Origin: Thiopseudomonas sp964394445
Lineage (GTDB): Bacteria; Pseudomonadota; Gammaproteobacteria; Pseudomonadales; Pseudomonadaceae
Length of the DNA: 14,645 nt
Direction: 5' to 3'
NCBI GenBank assembly: GCA_964394445.1
Contig: CAYMXO010000040.1
Coordinates: 1-14,645, forward strand
Numbering within the stretch: the stretch's first letter is position 1; each line of letters opens with the position of its first letter. The notes beneath the pieces are model-generated. The model was not told the origin of the DNA and made no database searches. It saw only the letters and a program-made list of their open reading frames with translations. This document shows, piece by piece, positions 12,901 to 14,645 of the stretch. A program made the translations under genes and the position numbers.

Positions 12901-14643
12901 ATGAATACTAGGGTTAACCTTGCTGGTCTGGCTCGGGCAGCCGTGGATGCCGGCTTGCTGGAAGAAAGCAAAGCGGTGGATGCCGCACAGCAGGCCCGGC
13001 GCAATTCCACTCCGTTGGTCACCTGGCTGGTACAGAACAAGCTGGCATCGGCAAGACGTCTGATGGAGCTGGCTGCTGACCAGTTTGGTGTGGCATTCAT
13101 GGATCTGGGTGCAATCAACCCCGAGGTGTTTGTCAAGGATGTGATCAGCGAAAAGCTGGCGCGGCAACACCGTATTCTGCCGCTGTACAAGCGCGGCACC
13201 AAGCTGTACATCGCCATGTCGGACCCTGCCAACCAGCAGGCGGTCAACGATGTCCAGTTCAGTACCGGACTGTCTGTCGAGGGTCTGCTGGTTGAGGACG
13301 ACAAGCTCGGTGCGGCGATTGACCGGCTCTATGACTCTCCTTCTGCGGCGCTGGAAGGGCTGGATGATATCGAGCTTGATGGTCTGGAGTCGGAGCATGT
13401 CAGTGATGATGGCAAAGATACCGTTTCCATGGACCCGGCTGACGAGGCCCCGGTGGTGCGTTTTGTCAACAAGATGCTGCTGGATGCCATCAAGGGCGGC
13501 TCTTCCGACTTGCACTTCGAGCCCTACGAAAAGTCTTATCGCGTACGTTTCCGTACCGATGGTGTCCTGCATGAAGTGACCCGGCCGCCGATTCAGCTGC
13601 GCGACCGTATTTCCGCGCGCCTGAAGGTCATGGCCGGCCTGGATATTTCCGAACGCCGCAAACCCCAGGACGGACGCATCAAGCTCAAGATTTCGGCCAA
13701 CAAGTCGATAGACTTCCGGGTCAACACGTTGCCGACATTGTGGGGCGAGAAAATCGTCATGCGCATTCTGGACGCGAGCAGTGCCCAGATGGGGATTGAT
13801 GCGCTGGGTTATGAGGATAAGCAGAAACAGCTGTATCTGGAGGCGCTGGCGCAGCCGCAAGGCATGATTCTGGTGACCGGGCCGACCGGTTCGGGCAAGA
13901 CGGTGTCGTTGTACACCGGCCTGAACATTCTGAACACGGTCGGGGTGAACATTTCGACCGCTGAAGATCCGGTGGAAATCAACCTGGAGGGTATCAACCA
14001 GGTCAACGTCAACCCCAGGCAAGGGATGGATTTCTCCCAGGCGCTGCGGGCTTTTTTGCGTCAGGACCCGGATATCATCATGGTGGGCGAGATCCGTGAC
14101 CTGGAAACTGCGGAAATCGCCATCAAAGCGGCACAGACCGGGCACATGGTGATGTCTACGCTGCACACCAACAGCGCGGCGGAAACCCTGACCCGCTTGC
14201 GCAACATGGGTGTGGCAGCGTTTAACCTGGCAACCTCGGTCAACCTGATCATTGCCCAGCGTCTGGCGCGCCGGCTGTGCAAGTGCAAGGTCGAGGTGGA
14301 GGTGCCGGACGAGGTGTTGCTGGGCGAAGGCTTTACCCGCGAGCAGCTAGGCACTTTCAAGGTCTACGGGCCTAAAGGTTGTGAAAACTGCAACGCTGGC
14401 TACAAGGGACGTCTCGGTATTTATGAAGTGGTCAGGGTTACACCGGCCCTGCAGCGCATCATCATGGAAGATGGCAACGCAATTGATATCAGTGAGCAAA
14501 TGCGCAAGGACGGCTTCAATGATTTGCGCACATCGGGGTTGATGAAAGTTGTCCAGGGCGTGACCAGCCTGGAAGAAGTAAACCGTGTAACCCCCCTCTG
14601 TCAGGATAGTTGTCGCCCCCTTCTGCTAAACTTTCTTAATTGA
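12901..14643 (+). CDS. pilB: PilB, type IV pilus extension ATPase
   Basis: PilB is the cytoplasmic hexameric ATPase that drives pilus extension with PilC, PilM and the secretin complex. From ATG 12901 it has 580 residues: an N-terminal MshEN/GspE_N-type domain (about 1-145), then the ATPase core with the Walker A GPTGSGKT (327-334), Asp box STAEDPVE (352-359), Walker B DIIMVGEIRD (391-400) and His box TGHMVMSTLHTN (413-424). Cysteines 460, 462, 494 and 497 form the family's zinc-binding site. The start is preferred over an in-frame TTG at 12865 because GGTGA lies five bases before it and MNTRVNLAGLAR matches the usual N-terminus. Known PilB proteins end just after EEVNRVT; here about 16 more residues follow a C6 run, so the 3' end may be frameshifted. 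pilC is expected downstream of the window. Confidence 0.94.
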   Translation: MNTRVNLAGLARAAVDAGLLEESKAVDAAQQARRNSTPLVTWLVQNKLASARRLMELAADQFGVAFMDLGAINPEVFVKDVISEKLARQHRILPLYKRGTKLYIAMSDPANQQAVNDVQFSTGLSVEGLLVEDDKLGAAIDRLYDSPSAALEGLDDIELDGLESEHVSDDGKDTVSMDPADEAPVVRFVNKMLLDAIKGGSSDLHFEPYEKSYRVRFRTDGVLHEVTRPPIQLRDRISARLKVMAGLDISERRKPQDGRIKLKISANKSIDFRVNTLPTLWGEKIVMRILDASSAQMGIDALGYEDKQKQLYLEALAQPQGMILVTGPTGSGKTVSLYTGLNILNTVGVNISTAEDPVEINLEGINQVNVNPRQGMDFSQALRAFLRQDPDIIMVGEIRDLETAEIAIKAAQTGHMVMSTLHTNSAAETLTRLRNMGVAAFNLATSVNLIIAQRLARRLCKCKVEVEVPDEVLLGEGFTREQLGTFKVYGPKGCENCNAGYKGRLGIYEVVRVTPALQRIIMEDGNAIDISEQMRKDGFNDLRTSGLMKVVQGVTSLEEVNRVTPLCQDSCRPLLLNFLN

Positions 14644-14645
14644 CT

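Noticed and set aside
12766..14166. 466-codon open frame antisense to pilB
   Set aside because: It lies opposite a strongly conserved ATPase gene. Its translation is His/Arg/Gln-rich without domain character, typical of the complement of a GC-biased gene.

Overview
The window reads as chromosomal DNA from a Pseudomonas-type gammaproteobacterium. The protein families match Pseudomonadaceae, the minor-pilin order is nearly that of P. aeruginosa, and a REP-like hairpin of the Pseudomonas type lies at the left edge. The base composition looks moderate (mid-50s % G+C by eye), which would suit a lower-GC lineage such as Halopseudomonas; that placement is inference.

Left part (1-2953): a REP-like element, then rlmA (23S rRNA guanine methyltransferase) overlapping a small Trp-rich protein of unknown function. 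Converging on them is a leftward pair, a single-domain asparaginase-like protein and an alpha/beta-hydrolase carboxylesterase. A rightward YhbQ-type GIY-YIG protein diverges from the asparaginase gene and ends at a strong hairpin terminator shared with the pilus operon.

Middle (2963-10386, leftward): a minor-pilin operon in the order fimU-pilV-pilW-pilX-(small CxxC protein)-pilY1-pilE. Genes overlap by a few bases or are separated by short gaps, and a T-tracted hairpin follows pilE. These proteins form the priming and tip complex of type IVa pili. Three things stand out. fimU carries a one-base frameshift that removes its stop and joins it in frame to pilV. PilY1 is about 250 residues longer than usual because of a predicted coiled-coil insertion late in its propeller domain. 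A small exported CxxC protein sits between pilX and pilY1.

Right part (10390-14645, rightward): a 258-base divergent control region with repeated ACCGG elements and an inverted repeat, a SlyA-like MarR regulator, a beta-CASP metallo-beta-lactamase-fold RNase, then a good sigma-70 promoter and pilB, the pilus extension ATPase. No major pilin gene lies next to pilB within this window. The PilB C-terminus runs about 16 residues past the usual end, just after a run of six C.

Taken together, most of the window builds type IV pili: PilB powers assembly, and FimU/PilV/PilW/PilX/PilE with PilY1 prime and cap the fibre. I saw no mobile element, CRISPR array, tRNA or rRNA.
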